A DNA stretch of 64,000 nt from AP-15 sp963700185 (GTDB lineage Bacteria > Pseudomonadota > Alphaproteobacteria > ATCC43930 > CGMCC-115725), in NCBI GenBank assembly GCA_963700185.1, contig CAVOWP010000018.1:166032-230031 (forward strand), read 5' to 3'. Under the pieces are notes generated by a model, which searched no databases, was not told where the DNA came from, and saw nothing but the letters and a program-made list of their open reading frames with translations. Made by a program: the position numbers and the translations under genes. How positions within the stretch are numbered: the first letter of the stretch is position 1; the number at the start of each line of letters is the position of its first letter. Below, in pieces: positions 8,423-16,901 of the stretch.

Positions 8423-9451
8423 ATGACGATCAGGCGTTGGTTGGGTGCGCTCGCTGCGGTCGGTTTGGTGCTTGGTTTCGGGGTTACGGCGCAGGCGGGG
8501 GCGACGCTCGACAAGGTCAAACAGGCCGGCCAGATCAGCTGCGGGGTGGCGACCGGCGTCGCTGGTTTCGGCGCGCCCGACAGCCAGGGCCACTGGGCCG
8601 GCTTTAATGTCGATATCTGCAGAGCGCTGTCGGCGGCGATTTTCGGTGCTGCAGACAAGGTGAAATATGTGCCGCTGACCGCGCAGCAGCGCTTCACCGC
8701 CTTGCAATCGGGCGAGGTCGATCTGCTGTCCAACAACACAACCGACACCTTGCAGCGCGATACCGCGCTCGGCCTCAATTTCGCGCCGGTCGTGTTCTAT
8801 GACGGCCAGGGCTTCATGGTGCCTAAGAAGCTCGGCGTCAAAAGCGCCAAAGACTTGAATGGCGCGACGATCTGCGTGCTGCCGGGCACGACGACCGAGC
8901 TCAACCTCGCCGACTATTTCCGCGCCAACAAGATGGAGTTCAAACCGGTCGTCATCGAGAAGCTCGACGAGGCTCTGAATGCCTTCTTCTCCGGGCGCTG
9001 CGACGTCTTCACCGGTGATTCATCGGCGCTCAATGCCAACCGGCTGAGCCAGGCGCCCAACCCGGACGACTACGTGATCCTGCCGGAGCGGATCTCGAAG
9101 GAGCCGCTCGCCCCGGCCGTACGCCACGGCGACGAGGAGTGGAACGACATCGTCCGCTGGGTCGTCTATGCGCTGATCGAGGCGGAGGAGAAGGGCATCA
9201 CCTCGAAAAATGTCGACGAGATGGCGAAGAGCGACGATCCCAACATCAAGCGCATGCTCGGCGTAACCCCGGGAATGGGCAAGGCGCTCGGGCTCGACGA
9301 GAAATGGGCCTATAATGAGATCAAGCTCATCGGCAATTACGGCGAGATCTTCGACCGTACGCTCGGCAAGGACACCGAGCTCAAATTCGATCGCGGGATC
9401 AACAATCTGTGGACCCACGGCGGCTTGATGTACGCGATGCCGATCCGCTGA
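8423..9451 (+). CDS. aapJ: General L-amino acid ABC transporter, periplasmic binding protein
   Basis: This 342-residue type 3 solute-binding protein delivers a broad range of L-amino acids to the AapQMP membrane complex. A Sec signal peptide is clear (MTIRRWLGALAAVGLVLGFG, cleavage near AQA-GA at about residue 26). The mature protein begins TLDKVKQAGQISCGV as in AapJ/YhdW. The start at 8423 is supported by CAGGGAG about 8 bases upstream and by the signal peptide; longer in-frame starts have no such support. It heads the aapJQMP operon, 32 bases before aapQ. Confidence 0.93.
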   Translation: MTIRRWLGALAAVGLVLGFGVTAQAGATLDKVKQAGQISCGVATGVAGFGAPDSQGHWAGFNVDICRALSAAIFGAADKVKYVPLTAQQRFTALQSGEVDLLSNNTTDTLQRDTALGLNFAPVVFYDGQGFMVPKKLGVKSAKDLNGATICVLPGTTTELNLADYFRANKMEFKPVVIEKLDEALNAFFSGRCDVFTGDSSALNANRLSQAPNPDDYVILPERISKEPLAPAVRHGDEEWNDIVRWVVYALIEAEEKGITSKNVDEMAKSDDPNIKRMLGVTPGMGKALGLDEKWAYNEIKLIGNYGEIFDRTLGKDTELKFDRGINNLWTHGGLMYAMPIR

Positions 9452-9483
9452 TCTGAGGAAGGCTCCGGGGAAGCAAAGGGCAA

Positions 9484-10665
9484 ATGGCGACGGACATCAT
9501 CCGGCGCCCGACGCGCCCTTCTCCGTGGCGCAATCCCGCCGTTCGCGGGATCGTCTTTCAGGTGCTGTTCGTCGCCGCCGTCCTCGCCCTCGGCGCGTTT
9601 CTCGTCCACAATACCGTGGTCAACCTGCGCCGCCAGAACATTGCCAGCGGGTTCGGCTTTCTCGACCGCGAAGCCGCCTTTGGGATCGGCGAGTCGCTGA
9701 TCCCGTATTCGCCGGCCAACTCCTATGCCCGCGCGTTTCTGGTCGGCCTGCTGAACACGCTTTATGTCGCCGCTCTCGGCATTGTCCTGGCGACGATCCT
9801 CGGCACCGTGATGGGGATCGCGCGGCTCTCCCGCAACTGGCTGATCAGCAAGCTGGCGCAGATCTATGTCGAGACCTTCCGCAACATCCCGCTGCTTCTA
9901 CAGCTGTTCTTTTGGTGGGGGCTGTTGCGAGAAAGCGCGCCAGCCCCACGCCAGGCTTGGCAGCCGCTGCCCGATGTCTTCATCAGCAACCGAGGCATCG
10001 CCTTCCCGCTGCCAAATCCCGATCCGGTCTATGGCTGGATGGCACTGGTATTGTGCGTTGGCGTCGTCGCAACGATCGGGATTTCCCGTTGGTCGCGGCA
10101 GCGGCAGGCGCGGACCGGAGAGCAGTTCCCGACGGGGTGGGTCGGATTGGGACTGATACTCGGGCTGCCGCTGATCGTCTTTCTCGGCGGCGGCGCGCCC
10201 CTCGCCCTCGACCGTCCCGAGCTGAAGGGCTTCAACTTCACTGGCGGTCACGCAGTGTCGCCTGAATTCGCCGCTCTGTTGCTCGGCCTCGTCGTCTATA
10301 CGGGGACGTTTATCGCCGAAATCGTTCGCGCCGGCATCCTCGCCGTCAGCTGGGGCCAGAGCGAGGCCGCAATGGCGCTGGGCCTCAAGCCGGGACACCG
10401 GACGCGCCTGATCGTGTTGCCGCAAGCGCTGCGCGTAATTATTCCGCCAATGACCAGCACGTATTTGAGCCTGACCAAGAACAGCTCGCTGGCGGTGGCG
10501 ATTGGCTACCCGGACCTCGTGTCGGTCGCCAACACGATGATCAACCAGACCGGGCAGGCGGTCGAAGGCATCACCATGATCATGGCGGTCTATCTGACGA
10601 TCAGCCTGACGATCTCAGTGCTGATGAACATTTACAACCGCTCCGTCGCGCTGGTGGAGCGCTGA
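9484..10665 (+). CDS. aapQ: General L-amino acid ABC transporter permease AapQ
   Basis: This 393-residue inner-membrane permease has the long AapQ form, with a periplasmic insert between the first helices (NTVVNLRRQNIASGFGFLDR). The C-terminal binding-protein-dependent transport domain includes the EAA-type loop QSEAAMALGLKPGHRTRLIV, which contacts the ATPase. It normally abuts aapM. Here a palindrome-bounded GIY-YIG gene on the opposite strand separates them by about 515 bases. Confidence 0.94.
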   Translation: MATDIIRRPTRPSPWRNPAVRGIVFQVLFVAAVLALGAFLVHNTVVNLRRQNIASGFGFLDREAAFGIGESLIPYSPANSYARAFLVGLLNTLYVAALGIVLATILGTVMGIARLSRNWLISKLAQIYVETFRNIPLLLQLFFWWGLLRESAPAPRQAWQPLPDVFISNRGIAFPLPNPDPVYGWMALVLCVGVVATIGISRWSRQRQARTGEQFPTGWVGLGLILGLPLIVFLGGGAPLALDRPELKGFNFTGGHAVSPEFAALLLGLVVYTGTFIAEIVRAGILAVSWGQSEAAMALGLKPGHRTRLIVLPQALRVIIPPMTSTYLSLTKNSSLAVAIGYPDLVSVANTMINQTGQAVEGITMIMAVYLTISLTISVLMNIYNRSVALVER

Positions 10666-10724
10666 TATGCTGCACCTCGCAATTCCGAAGCTCGGCCAAC
10701 GGCACCCTCACACGACCTGTTGCC

Positions 10725-10755
10725 GTCATGGCCGGGCCTGTCCCGGCCATCCACG
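10725..10755. repeat. Left palindromic arm of GIY-YIG cassette 1
   Basis: A 31-base element has core ATGGCCGGG/CCCGGCCAT around a 5-base loop, with GTC outside and CCACG inside. It is the inverted counterpart of the arm at 11089-11119, from which it differs at one loop base. It ends 3 bases before the stop codon of the enclosed minus-strand GIY-YIG gene. Confidence 0.9.
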
Positions 10756-10758
10756 ACT

Positions 10759-11046
10759 TCAGAAGAGCTCGTCATACAGATCAGCCCAATTCGGATTGGT
10801 AGCGAGAATGAGACGAACCTTCCAGGTTCGCGACCAGTGCTTCATGTTCCTTTCACGCTGTATCGCGGCTCGGATATCTTCATGGCGCTCCGCATGTACT
10901 AGGCGCTTAAGCCCATATCGCTTGGTAAAGCTGTCGGCTACCCCTTCGCGATGCTCCCACACGCGTCGCGCCAGATCGGCGGTCACACCCACATACAGCG
11001 TGCCGTTCGGTCTATTGGTCATGATGTACACCCAGCCACCTGACAT
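10759..11046 (-). CDS. GIY-YIG nuclease family protein (cassette 1)
   Basis: This 95-residue single-domain GIY-YIG protein is of the UPF0213 type. The two signature strands are WVYI (residues 5-8) and GTLYVG. The catalytic Arg is in LARRVWEH, and a conserved Glu is in the RERNMKHW helix. It is antisense to, and interrupts, the aap operon between aapQ and aapM. It is enclosed by near-identical inverted palindromes, which suggests it came in as a unit. It is clearly related to the protein at 16540-16887. The function of stand-alone UPF0213 proteins is not established; a DNA-nicking role linked to the flanking palindromes is inference. Confidence 0.88.
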   Translation of the reverse strand: MSGGWVYIMTNRPNGTLYVGVTADLARRVWEHREGVADSFTKRYGLKRLVHAERHEDIRAAIQRERNMKHWSRTWKVRLILATNPNWADLYDELF

Positions 11047-11088
11047 GACCGCTATCCTGCTCTTTTGCCCGCTTGAGACCAACCAGAG

Positions 11089-11119
11089 CGTGGATGGCCG
11101 GGACAAGCCCGGCCATGAC
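11089..11119. repeat. Right palindromic arm of GIY-YIG cassette 1
   Basis: This is the inverted copy of the arm at 10725-10755. Its core is ATGGCCGGG/CCCGGCCAT around ACAAG, with CGTGG inside and GAC outside. The arm begins 42 bases upstream of the GIY-YIG start codon and 61 bases before aapM, so an aapQ-to-aapM transcript would have to pass through two hairpins. Confidence 0.9.
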
Positions 11120-11180
11120 GATGTGAAATTCGTCGCACAATGGCGACGGCGGACTCGCACTCGCCATGGACCGTTAAACA

Positions 11181-12278
11181 ATGACTGACGTCGCTCAGGA
11201 GCTGCCGCTCGCCGCCGAGCCGCCACCGCCGGCGGCCTCCGGCCTGTTCGGGTGGCTTCGCGCCAATCTGTTCAGCAGCGTCTCCAATACAATTCTGACT
11301 GTGGTCGCGGTCGCCCTATTGGCGGTGACAATCCCCCCTGTCATTCGCTGGGCGCTGATCGACGCGGTTTGGTCGGCCCCGAACAGCCGCGCCTGCCATG
11401 GCGCCGGCGCCTGCTGGGCGTTCATTGCCGAGAAATGGCGCTTTATCCTCTTCGGCACCTACCCCTACGGGCAGCATTGGCGCCCGTTCTGCGCCGTGCT
11501 GATCTTCATCGCGATGATTTTGGCGAGCTGTGACCGCCGGCTCTGGGGACGGCGGCTGATGCTCGTCTGGCTCGCCGGGCTCGTGGTGGTCGGCATCCTG
11601 ATGTGGGGCGGTATTTTCGGATTGAGCTATGTCGGCAACGAATTATGGGGCGGATTGCCGCTGACCCTGATCCTTGCCGTGGTGGGAATGGCCTTCGCCT
11701 TCCCTCTCGCGATATTGCTGGCGCTCGGCCGGCGCTCGCCGCTCCCGGCGGTGCGCACGATCTGCATTGCCTATATCGAGCTGATCCGCGGCGTGCCGCT
11801 GATCACAGTTTTGTTCATGGCCTCGGTCATGCTGCCGTTGTTCCTGCCGACTGGGATGACGATCGACAAGCTGTTGCGCGCGCAATTGGCGATCATTCTG
11901 TTCGCCGCCGCCTATCTCGCCGAGGTCGTCCGCGGCGGATTGCAGGCGATCCCGAAGGGCCAGATCGAAGCCGCCGATGCGCTGGGGCTCGGCTATTGGC
12001 GGCGCACGCGGCTCATCGTCCTGCCGCAGGCCTTGGCGTTGGTCATCCCGCCGCTGGTCAATACCTTCATCGGCACCTTCAAAGACACCACGCTCGTCAT
12101 CATCATTGGATTGATGGATCTGCTCGGCACGATCAATGCGGCGCTGAACGACGCCAATTGGCGCGGCACCTCGGCCGAAGCCTATGTGTTCGCTGCGGCA
12201 ATCTATTTCTGCTTCTGCTTTTTCATGTCGCGCTACAGCCAGATGCTCGAGCGCGAATTCAACAAAGGGCGACGGTGA
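11181..12278 (+). CDS. aapM: General L-amino acid ABC transporter permease AapM
   Basis: This 365-residue inner-membrane permease is the partner of AapQ. The ATPase-contact loop reads QIEAADALGLGYWRRTRLIV. The N-terminal region contains the periplasmic CHGAGACWAFI segment typical of AapM. The stop TGA overlaps the GTG start of aapP, so those two are coupled. The insertion upstream means that aapM may need its own promoter or read-through from aapJQ. Confidence 0.94.
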   Translation: MTDVAQELPLAAEPPPPAASGLFGWLRANLFSSVSNTILTVVAVALLAVTIPPVIRWALIDAVWSAPNSRACHGAGACWAFIAEKWRFILFGTYPYGQHWRPFCAVLIFIAMILASCDRRLWGRRLMLVWLAGLVVVGILMWGGIFGLSYVGNELWGGLPLTLILAVVGMAFAFPLAILLALGRRSPLPAVRTICIAYIELIRGVPLITVLFMASVMLPLFLPTGMTIDKLLRAQLAIILFAAAYLAEVVRGGLQAIPKGQIEAADALGLGYWRRTRLIVLPQALALVIPPLVNTFIGTFKDTTLVIIIGLMDLLGTINAALNDANWRGTSAEAYVFAAAIYFCFCFFMSRYSQMLEREFNKGRR

Positions 12279-13030
12279 CCGACACGGCTGCAGGGGCGCC
12301 GATCATCGAGCTGCGCGGCGTCGACAAATGGTACGGCGACTTCCACGTCCTCAGGAACATCAACCTGGATGTGGGCGGGGGCGAACGGGTCGTCGTCTGC
12401 GGGCCGTCGGGCTCGGGCAAGTCGACGATGATCCGCTGCATCAATCGCCTGGAGGAGCATCAGCGCGGCCAAATCATCGTCGCCGGGATCGAGCTGACCT
12501 CGGATGTGAAGAACATCGAGGCGATCCGCCGCGAGGTCGGCATGGTGTTCCAGCAGTTCAATTTGTTTCCGCATCTCACGGTGCTGGAAAACCTGACCTT
12601 GGCGCCGATCTGGGTGCGCAAATTGCCGAAGAAGGAGGCCGAAGAGACCGCCCGCCTCTATCTCGAGCGCGTGCGCATCCCGGAACAAGCGGACAAATAT
12701 CCGGGCCAACTCTCCGGGGGTCAGCAACAACGGGTTGCGATCGCGCGATCGTTGTGCATGAAGCCGGAGATCATGCTGTTCGACGAGCCGACCTCGGCGC
12801 TGGACCCGGAGATGATCAAGGAGGTGCTCGACGTCATGATCGAGCTCGCCGAGGAGGGGATGACGATGGTCTGCGTGACCCACGAAATGGGCTTCGCGCG
12901 CACTGTCGCCGACACGATGGTCTTCATGGACCGCGGCGAGATCGTCGAGCGCGGCCCGCCCCAGGAGTTCTTCGCCAACCCGAAGAGCGACCGCACGAAA
13001 TTATTCCTGAGCCAGATCCTCGCGCATTGA
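12275..13030 (+). CDS. aapP: General L-amino acid ABC transporter ATP-binding protein
   Basis: This 251-residue ATPase energises the AapQM permease. Walker A is GPSGSGKST (43-51), the ABC signature is LSGGQQQR, and Walker B is LFDEPTS. The H-loop lies in VCVTHEMGFAR. The start is a GTG at 12275 overlapping the aapM stop (GTGA); no ATG gives the conserved N-terminus. It closes the operon. Confidence 0.95.
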   Translation: MTDTAAGAPIIELRGVDKWYGDFHVLRNINLDVGGGERVVVCGPSGSGKSTMIRCINRLEEHQRGQIIVAGIELTSDVKNIEAIRREVGMVFQQFNLFPHLTVLENLTLAPIWVRKLPKKEAEETARLYLERVRIPEQADKYPGQLSGGQQQRVAIARSLCMKPEIMLFDEPTSALDPEMIKEVLDVMIELAEEGMTMVCVTHEMGFARTVADTMVFMDRGEIVERGPPQEFFANPKSDRTKLFLSQILAH

Positions 13031-13049
13031 GGGACGGATAAGAGAAGGG

Positions 13050-14396
13050 ATGCCGTTGCAGGAAACCAATATGTCCGCGACCGATCGGTTGGTCGCGTTA
13101 ATGGACCATCTGGGCCTCGCCACGGCGTATTTCGGCACGGCGATCCCACGGGACATTTCGGGGCTGACGACAGCGCATCCCGAACGGCTGGCCGGAATCG
13201 TGCTCTGCGTGCCGAGCCGTCTCGATCCGGCTCCGTTCTCCGGCGTCGCCGATCGGGTTCTGATGATCGCCGGCGAGCGTGGGCCGGCGGCGGAAGCCAC
13301 GGAGCGCGCAACGTCTCGCTTGCCTGCCGCGCAGCGCTCGGTCCTCGCTGGTTACGATGCGCCAGGCAGCTGGAGCGATGCCGTCGCTGACCGAACCGAC
13401 GAGATCGCTGACCGGATCGTCGCTTTCTTCGACGGTCTGGCCGCGAATAGGAAGCGCCCGGACGCACCGAATTCAACCATGGCGGAAGGAAGGCACGCCG
13501 GCATTTCCTACCGCATCGAGGGCTCCGGCCCGGCGCTGATGCTGCTGCCGTTTTTTCTGGCGCCCTCGCAATGGGCGCCGGCGATCCCGCGTTTGGCCCG
13601 GCACTTCACGGTCGTGACCCTCGGCGGCCCGCATTTGGGGGGTGTTGCCTCGCTCGAGGACCGGGCCCGAATGCCGACCTATCAGGCGATGTTCCGGACC
13701 CTGATCGACCAGATCGGGCCGCGGCGAGGCGAGGCGATCCTCGAAATCGGCTGCGGCGCCGGCTCGCTGGTTCGCCTGCTGGCGCGACGGCTCGGCAACG
13801 CCAATCCCATCACTGCGGCCGATGTGAACCCATTTCTGCTGCGCGAAGCCGCTCAGTTGGCCGAGGCGGAGGGGCTCGCGGGGCTGATCCGGTTCACGGA
13901 GGGAAATGCCGAGGCGCTGCCCTTCGAGGACCATTCGTTCGATTGCGCCTACTCGGTCACCGTGTTTGAGGAATGCGACGCGGATCGGGCGATCGCCGAG
14001 GCGATGCGCGTCATTCGCCCGGGTGGGCGGGTTGGCCTTGCCGTGCGCGCGGTCGACATGCCGCAGTGGTGGAACCTCGGCTTGCCCGAGGCGATCTTAA
14101 GCAAAGTGACAATGCCGCCGCAGTCGGTCGCTCCGCGCGGCGTTGCCGACCGTAGCCTCTACCGGCGAATGCGCGATGCCGGTCTGGTCGACCTCGTCTG
14201 CTTTCCGACGATGGTGACGCTCGACCGCCCGGGCGGACCGATCTGGCGCAACCGCGAGGACCACGTTTTGTCACAGCTATCGCCGCAGGAATTGACGGTC
14301 TGGCAAGCCGAACGCGACAAGACGGAGAAAGATGGCCTCCTGTTCATGGCCCATACGCTGCATTGTGCGGTAGGCGCGAAGCCTAGAGCTTCCTAG
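13050..14396 (+). CDS. Hydrolase-like/SAM-methyltransferase fusion protein
   Basis: A 448-residue protein in one uninterrupted frame has three parts. Residues 1-130 resemble the C-terminal half of an alpha/beta hydrolase (ATDRLVALMDHLGLATAYF, then DRVLMIAGERGP), but no GxSxG nucleophile elbow is present. Residues 145-205 resemble the N-terminal strands of such a hydrolase (ISYRIEGSGPALMLLPFF). Residues 208-440 are a class I SAM methyltransferase with motif I ILEIGCGAGS (230-239). The hydrolase pieces are therefore in swapped order and probably non-catalytic. The substrate is unknown. ATG at 13071 (MSATDR) with AGGA upstream is an equally good start. Confidence 0.8.
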   Translation: MPLQETNMSATDRLVALMDHLGLATAYFGTAIPRDISGLTTAHPERLAGIVLCVPSRLDPAPFSGVADRVLMIAGERGPAAEATERATSRLPAAQRSVLAGYDAPGSWSDAVADRTDEIADRIVAFFDGLAANRKRPDAPNSTMAEGRHAGISYRIEGSGPALMLLPFFLAPSQWAPAIPRLARHFTVVTLGGPHLGGVASLEDRARMPTYQAMFRTLIDQIGPRRGEAILEIGCGAGSLVRLLARRLGNANPITAADVNPFLLREAAQLAEAEGLAGLIRFTEGNAEALPFEDHSFDCAYSVTVFEECDADRAIAEAMRVIRPGGRVGLAVRAVDMPQWWNLGLPEAILSKVTMPPQSVAPRGVADRSLYRRMRDAGLVDLVCFPTMVTLDRPGGPIWRNREDHVLSQLSPQELTVWQAERDKTEKDGLLFMAHTLHCAVGAKPRAS

Positions 14397-14941
14397 CTCC
14401 GCTCCGTCTTCGGCAGTATCCCGAGGTCGCGCGGGTCGTCGAACGAAACCCGGCGGCGTGCATAGACGACAAAGCCGGCCCGCTGATACGTGGCCAGCGC
14501 CTTTGGATGATCGAAAGTCGAGGTATGGAGCCAAAAGCGGTCGAGCGGTCTCGACCAGGCCTGATCGATTGCCGCCTGCAGCAGGTAGGGGCCGAGCCGG
14601 CGCCCGATAAAGTCGGGGATGAGCCCGAAATAGCACAGCTTCGTCTCGCGCGCCGCCGCCGTATCGAGTTCGAAGAAGCCGGCGGGGACGCCGCGCACGT
14701 ACAGCACGAAGATTTCGATCGTCGGCTTCGTGATGAGTGCCGCCAGCGCCGCATCGTCGGTGAGCCGCCGCTCGAACCATAGCCACGGCTCGCCGACGGT
14801 ATTGTACAGATAGCGATAGAACGAGACCGTGCAGGCCTCCGCCCGCATCAGCGCGAGCTTATCGAGGGGCGCCGGGACTCGCTTCCCGGCGGGCCGGTCG
14901 AGCAGTTCGAGATAGGTGATGACGTCTTCGAGTGTGGTCAC
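14393..14941 (-). CDS. GNAT-like N-acetyltransferase
   Basis: This 182-residue acyltransferase fold protein has a central strand and acetyl-CoA loop region CYFGLIPDFIGRRLGPYLLQ, which fits the GNAT motif A plan (here RRLGPYLL in place of RGxGxxL). HPKALATYQRAGFVVYARR is the usual motif B end. The start is GTG at 14941, overlapping the sseA stop (GTGA), so it is coupled to sseA. Its stop overlaps the convergent fusion gene by four bases. The acceptor substrate is unknown. Confidence 0.8.
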   Translation of the reverse strand: MTTLEDVITYLELLDRPAGKRVPAPLDKLALMRAEACTVSFYRYLYNTVGEPWLWFERRLTDDAALAALITKPTIEIFVLYVRGVPAGFFELDTAAARETKLCYFGLIPDFIGRRLGPYLLQAAIDQAWSRPLDRFWLHTSTFDHPKALATYQRAGFVVYARRRVSFDDPRDLGILPKTERS

Positions 14942-15816
14942 GGCGTCTTGGCAGGGGCGGGGCCGGTCTCGACCGGCGTGTCGCCCGGCAGCCCCCATTC
15001 CGACCACGACCCGTCATAGACGGCCGCATCGGGATGACCGATCAGGTGCAGCGCGAAGGCGAGCGCACAGGCGGTGACGCCGGAACCGCAGCTCGTGACG
15101 ATCGGGCGATCTAGCGCTACGCCCGCGTCACGGAAGAGGCGCGAGAGCTCCTCCGCATCGCGCAGCCGATGGGTCTGCGGGTCGGTGACTTCGTCGTAAG
15201 GCAGGTTGCGGCTGCCTGGAATATGGCCCCGGCGCAAGCCGGGCCGGGTTTCTTCGGCAATCCCGGCGAACCGGCCCGCAGCGCGGGCATCGACGACCTG
15301 CTCGCGCCGCGTCGACAGGTTGTCGAGCAACGCTCGCCTGTCGCGAACCAGCGCCGGGTCGAACCGCGCCGTAAAGCGGCGGTGCGGCGGCGGGTTCGGG
15401 GCGGCGGTGTCGAGCGGCCGCCCTTCGGCCTTCCATTTGGGCAGACCGCCATCGAGCAGCGCGACATTGCGATGCCCGAACGAGCGCAGCATCCACCAGG
15501 CGCGGCCGGCCGAAGACAGGCCGGCGCTGTCGTAGACGATAACCCGGTCGTCGTCGCCGATCCCGAGCCCCTCCATCTTGCGCGCGAACAGCTCGGGCGA
15601 CGGAATCATATGCGGCAGGCTCGTGCCCGGCTCCGCGATGTCGTCGATGTCGAAGAACACGGCACCCGGGATGTGGCCGCGGTCGTAATCCTCCCGGGCC
15701 GTCGGGGTAATCCCCGGCAATTTGAAAGACGCGTCGACAACCCGGACACGCGGGTCGTCGAGGTGCGAGGCGAGCCACTCGGTGCCGACGAGCGCTTCGG
15801 GATGGGCGTAGGGCAT
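14938..15816 (-). CDS. sseA: 3-mercaptopyruvate sulfurtransferase
   Basis: This 292-residue protein has two rhodanese domains. The C-terminal active-site loop CGSGVTA (243-249) has Cys243 and is the mercaptopyruvate-type CG[ST]GVT form; thiosulfate sulfurtransferases have CRxG-type loops. The N-terminal domain has a serine/alanine loop (YDSAGLSS) in place of the cysteine, as expected for the inactive domain. It moves sulfane sulfur from mercaptopyruvate to thiols or cyanide. It is preceded by alaX (16 bases) and followed by the acetyltransferase. Confidence 0.93.
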   Translation of the reverse strand: MPYAHPEALVGTEWLASHLDDPRVRVVDASFKLPGITPTAREDYDRGHIPGAVFFDIDDIAEPGTSLPHMIPSPELFARKMEGLGIGDDDRVIVYDSAGLSSAGRAWWMLRSFGHRNVALLDGGLPKWKAEGRPLDTAAPNPPPHRRFTARFDPALVRDRRALLDNLSTRREQVVDARAAGRFAGIAEETRPGLRRGHIPGSRNLPYDEVTDPQTHRLRDAEELSRLFRDAGVALDRPIVTSCGSGVTACALAFALHLIGHPDAAVYDGSWSEWGLPGDTPVETGPAPAKTP

Positions 15817-15832
15817 GGGCTCCTCTCCTCCC

Positions 15833-16543
15833 TCACTCCGCGAAAGCTAGGATCACGCGGCGGTTCTGCTTGCCCTTGTTCTCGATCTTGGTCACCGCGA
15901 CCGGGCCGACCTCGCTGGTGCTGCGGATATGGGTGCCGCCGCAAGGCTGCAGATCGATACCGGAGATTTCGATAAGGCGCACCCGCCCCATCCCGCTCGG
16001 CGGCTTGACCGACATCGTACGAACGAGCTCGGGCTGCGCGGCGAGCTCCGCATCGGTGATCCACCGCGGCCCGACCGGGTGCGCCTCTGCAATCAGCGCG
16101 TTGATGCGGCCCGAGAGCATCTCCTTGTCGAGGCTCGACCCGGGCACGTCGAAATCGAGCCGCCCCCTCCCGTCGGAAACCTGACCGCCGGTCACCGCGC
16201 CAGGGACAATGCTGCACAACAGATGCAGACAGGTGTGCATGCGCATCAGCCGGTACCGCCGCCCCCAGTCGATCTCGGCAACGAGTTCCGTGCCCGGATC
16301 GGGGAGCGTCGAGCCAGGCGCCGGGATGTGGATCACCTCGTCGGGACCTCCGCCCTTAACCGTGTCGGCGATCGTGATCGACTGGCCTGTGGCGAGGCGC
16401 AGCACCCCGGTATCGCCGGGCTGGCCGCCCCCGGTAGGATAGAAAACCGTGCGGTCGAGCCGAATGCCACGCGCATCGGCACCAATCACCCGCGCAGCGC
16501 AGGATCGCAGATACCCGTCATCGCGAAACAACAATTCGGTCAT
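15833..16543 (-). CDS. alaX: Alanyl-tRNA editing protein (AlaX type)
   Basis: This 236-residue free-standing homologue of the AlaRS editing domain deacylates Ser-tRNA(Ala) or Gly-tRNA(Ala). The zinc ligands H103-x3-H107 (HTCLH) and C201-x3-H205 (CGGTH) are all present. The N-terminal AlaX-II type extension is included (VFYPTGGGQPGDTG). The start at 16543 is preferred over an in-frame ATG at 16564, which lies next to the palindrome arm. The GIY-YIG stop upstream overlaps this start by ATGA. Confidence 0.92.
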   Translation of the reverse strand: MTELLFRDDGYLRSCAARVIGADARGIRLDRTVFYPTGGGQPGDTGVLRLATGQSITIADTVKGGGPDEVIHIPAPGSTLPDPGTELVAEIDWGRRYRLMRMHTCLHLLCSIVPGAVTGGQVSDGRGRLDFDVPGSSLDKEMLSGRINALIAEAHPVGPRWITDAELAAQPELVRTMSVKPPSGMGRVRLIEISGIDLQPCGGTHIRSTSEVGPVAVTKIENKGKQNRRVILAFAE

Positions 16544-16887
16544 CGCCTTGCCCCTAAGCACCATCCCGGCGAACGCCGGGATCCATCGCGCAACGGCCGG
16601 TACGCATCGGGCAAATTGTCATAGAGGTCGATCCAATACCGGTTTTGTGTCTCGATCAAATTGATCTTCCAGTCCCGTCTCCAGCCCTTGATCTGTTTTT
16701 CTCGATGCAGCGCCGCTTCCCTGTCGTCATAGCTCTCAAACCATACCAAGCGGTTCACTCCGTATTTGGTGGTGAACCCAGGTACCACCTTGTCTTTATG
16801 TTCCCAGACCCGCCGGGCGAGATTAGTCGTCCACCCGATGTACAGCGTGCCATATGGTCTGCTCGCCAGTAGATAGACAAAATACAT
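16540..16887 (-). CDS. GIY-YIG nuclease family protein (cassette 2)
   Basis: This 115-residue GIY-YIG protein is homologous to that at 10759-11046. Signature strands are FVYLLASRPYGTLYIG; LARRVWEH holds the Arg and His, and the ALHREKQIKGWRRDWK helix the Glu. The domain ends at about residue 93 (WIDLYDNL). The last 20 or so residues (AYRPLRDGSRRSPGW and onward) are translated from the flanking palindrome arm, and the stop falls on the alaX start. The tail is therefore probably an accident of insertion. A near-perfect inverted arm lies 14 bases before the ATG. Confidence 0.85.
   Translation of the reverse strand: MYFVYLLASRPYGTLYIGWTTNLARRVWEHKDKVVPGFTTKYGVNRLVWFESYDDREAALHREKQIKGWRRDWKINLIETQNRYWIDLYDNLPDAYRPLRDGSRRSPGWCLGARR
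16559..16587. repeat. Left palindromic arm of GIY-YIG cassette 2
   Basis: The core is ATCCCGGC/GCCGGGAT around GAAC, with CACC outside and CCAT inside. It matches the inverted arm at 16902-16928 except for one loop base. It lies inside the 3' end of the GIY-YIG reading frame and about 15 bases upstream of the alaX start. Confidence 0.88.
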
Positions 16888-16901
16888 CGTGCAGCTGCGG
16901 A

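Noticed and set aside
10725..11119. CRISPR array suggested by repeated palindromes
   Set aside because: Only two inverted copies are present, with a protein gene between, and no regular direct repeats or spacers occur anywhere in the window.
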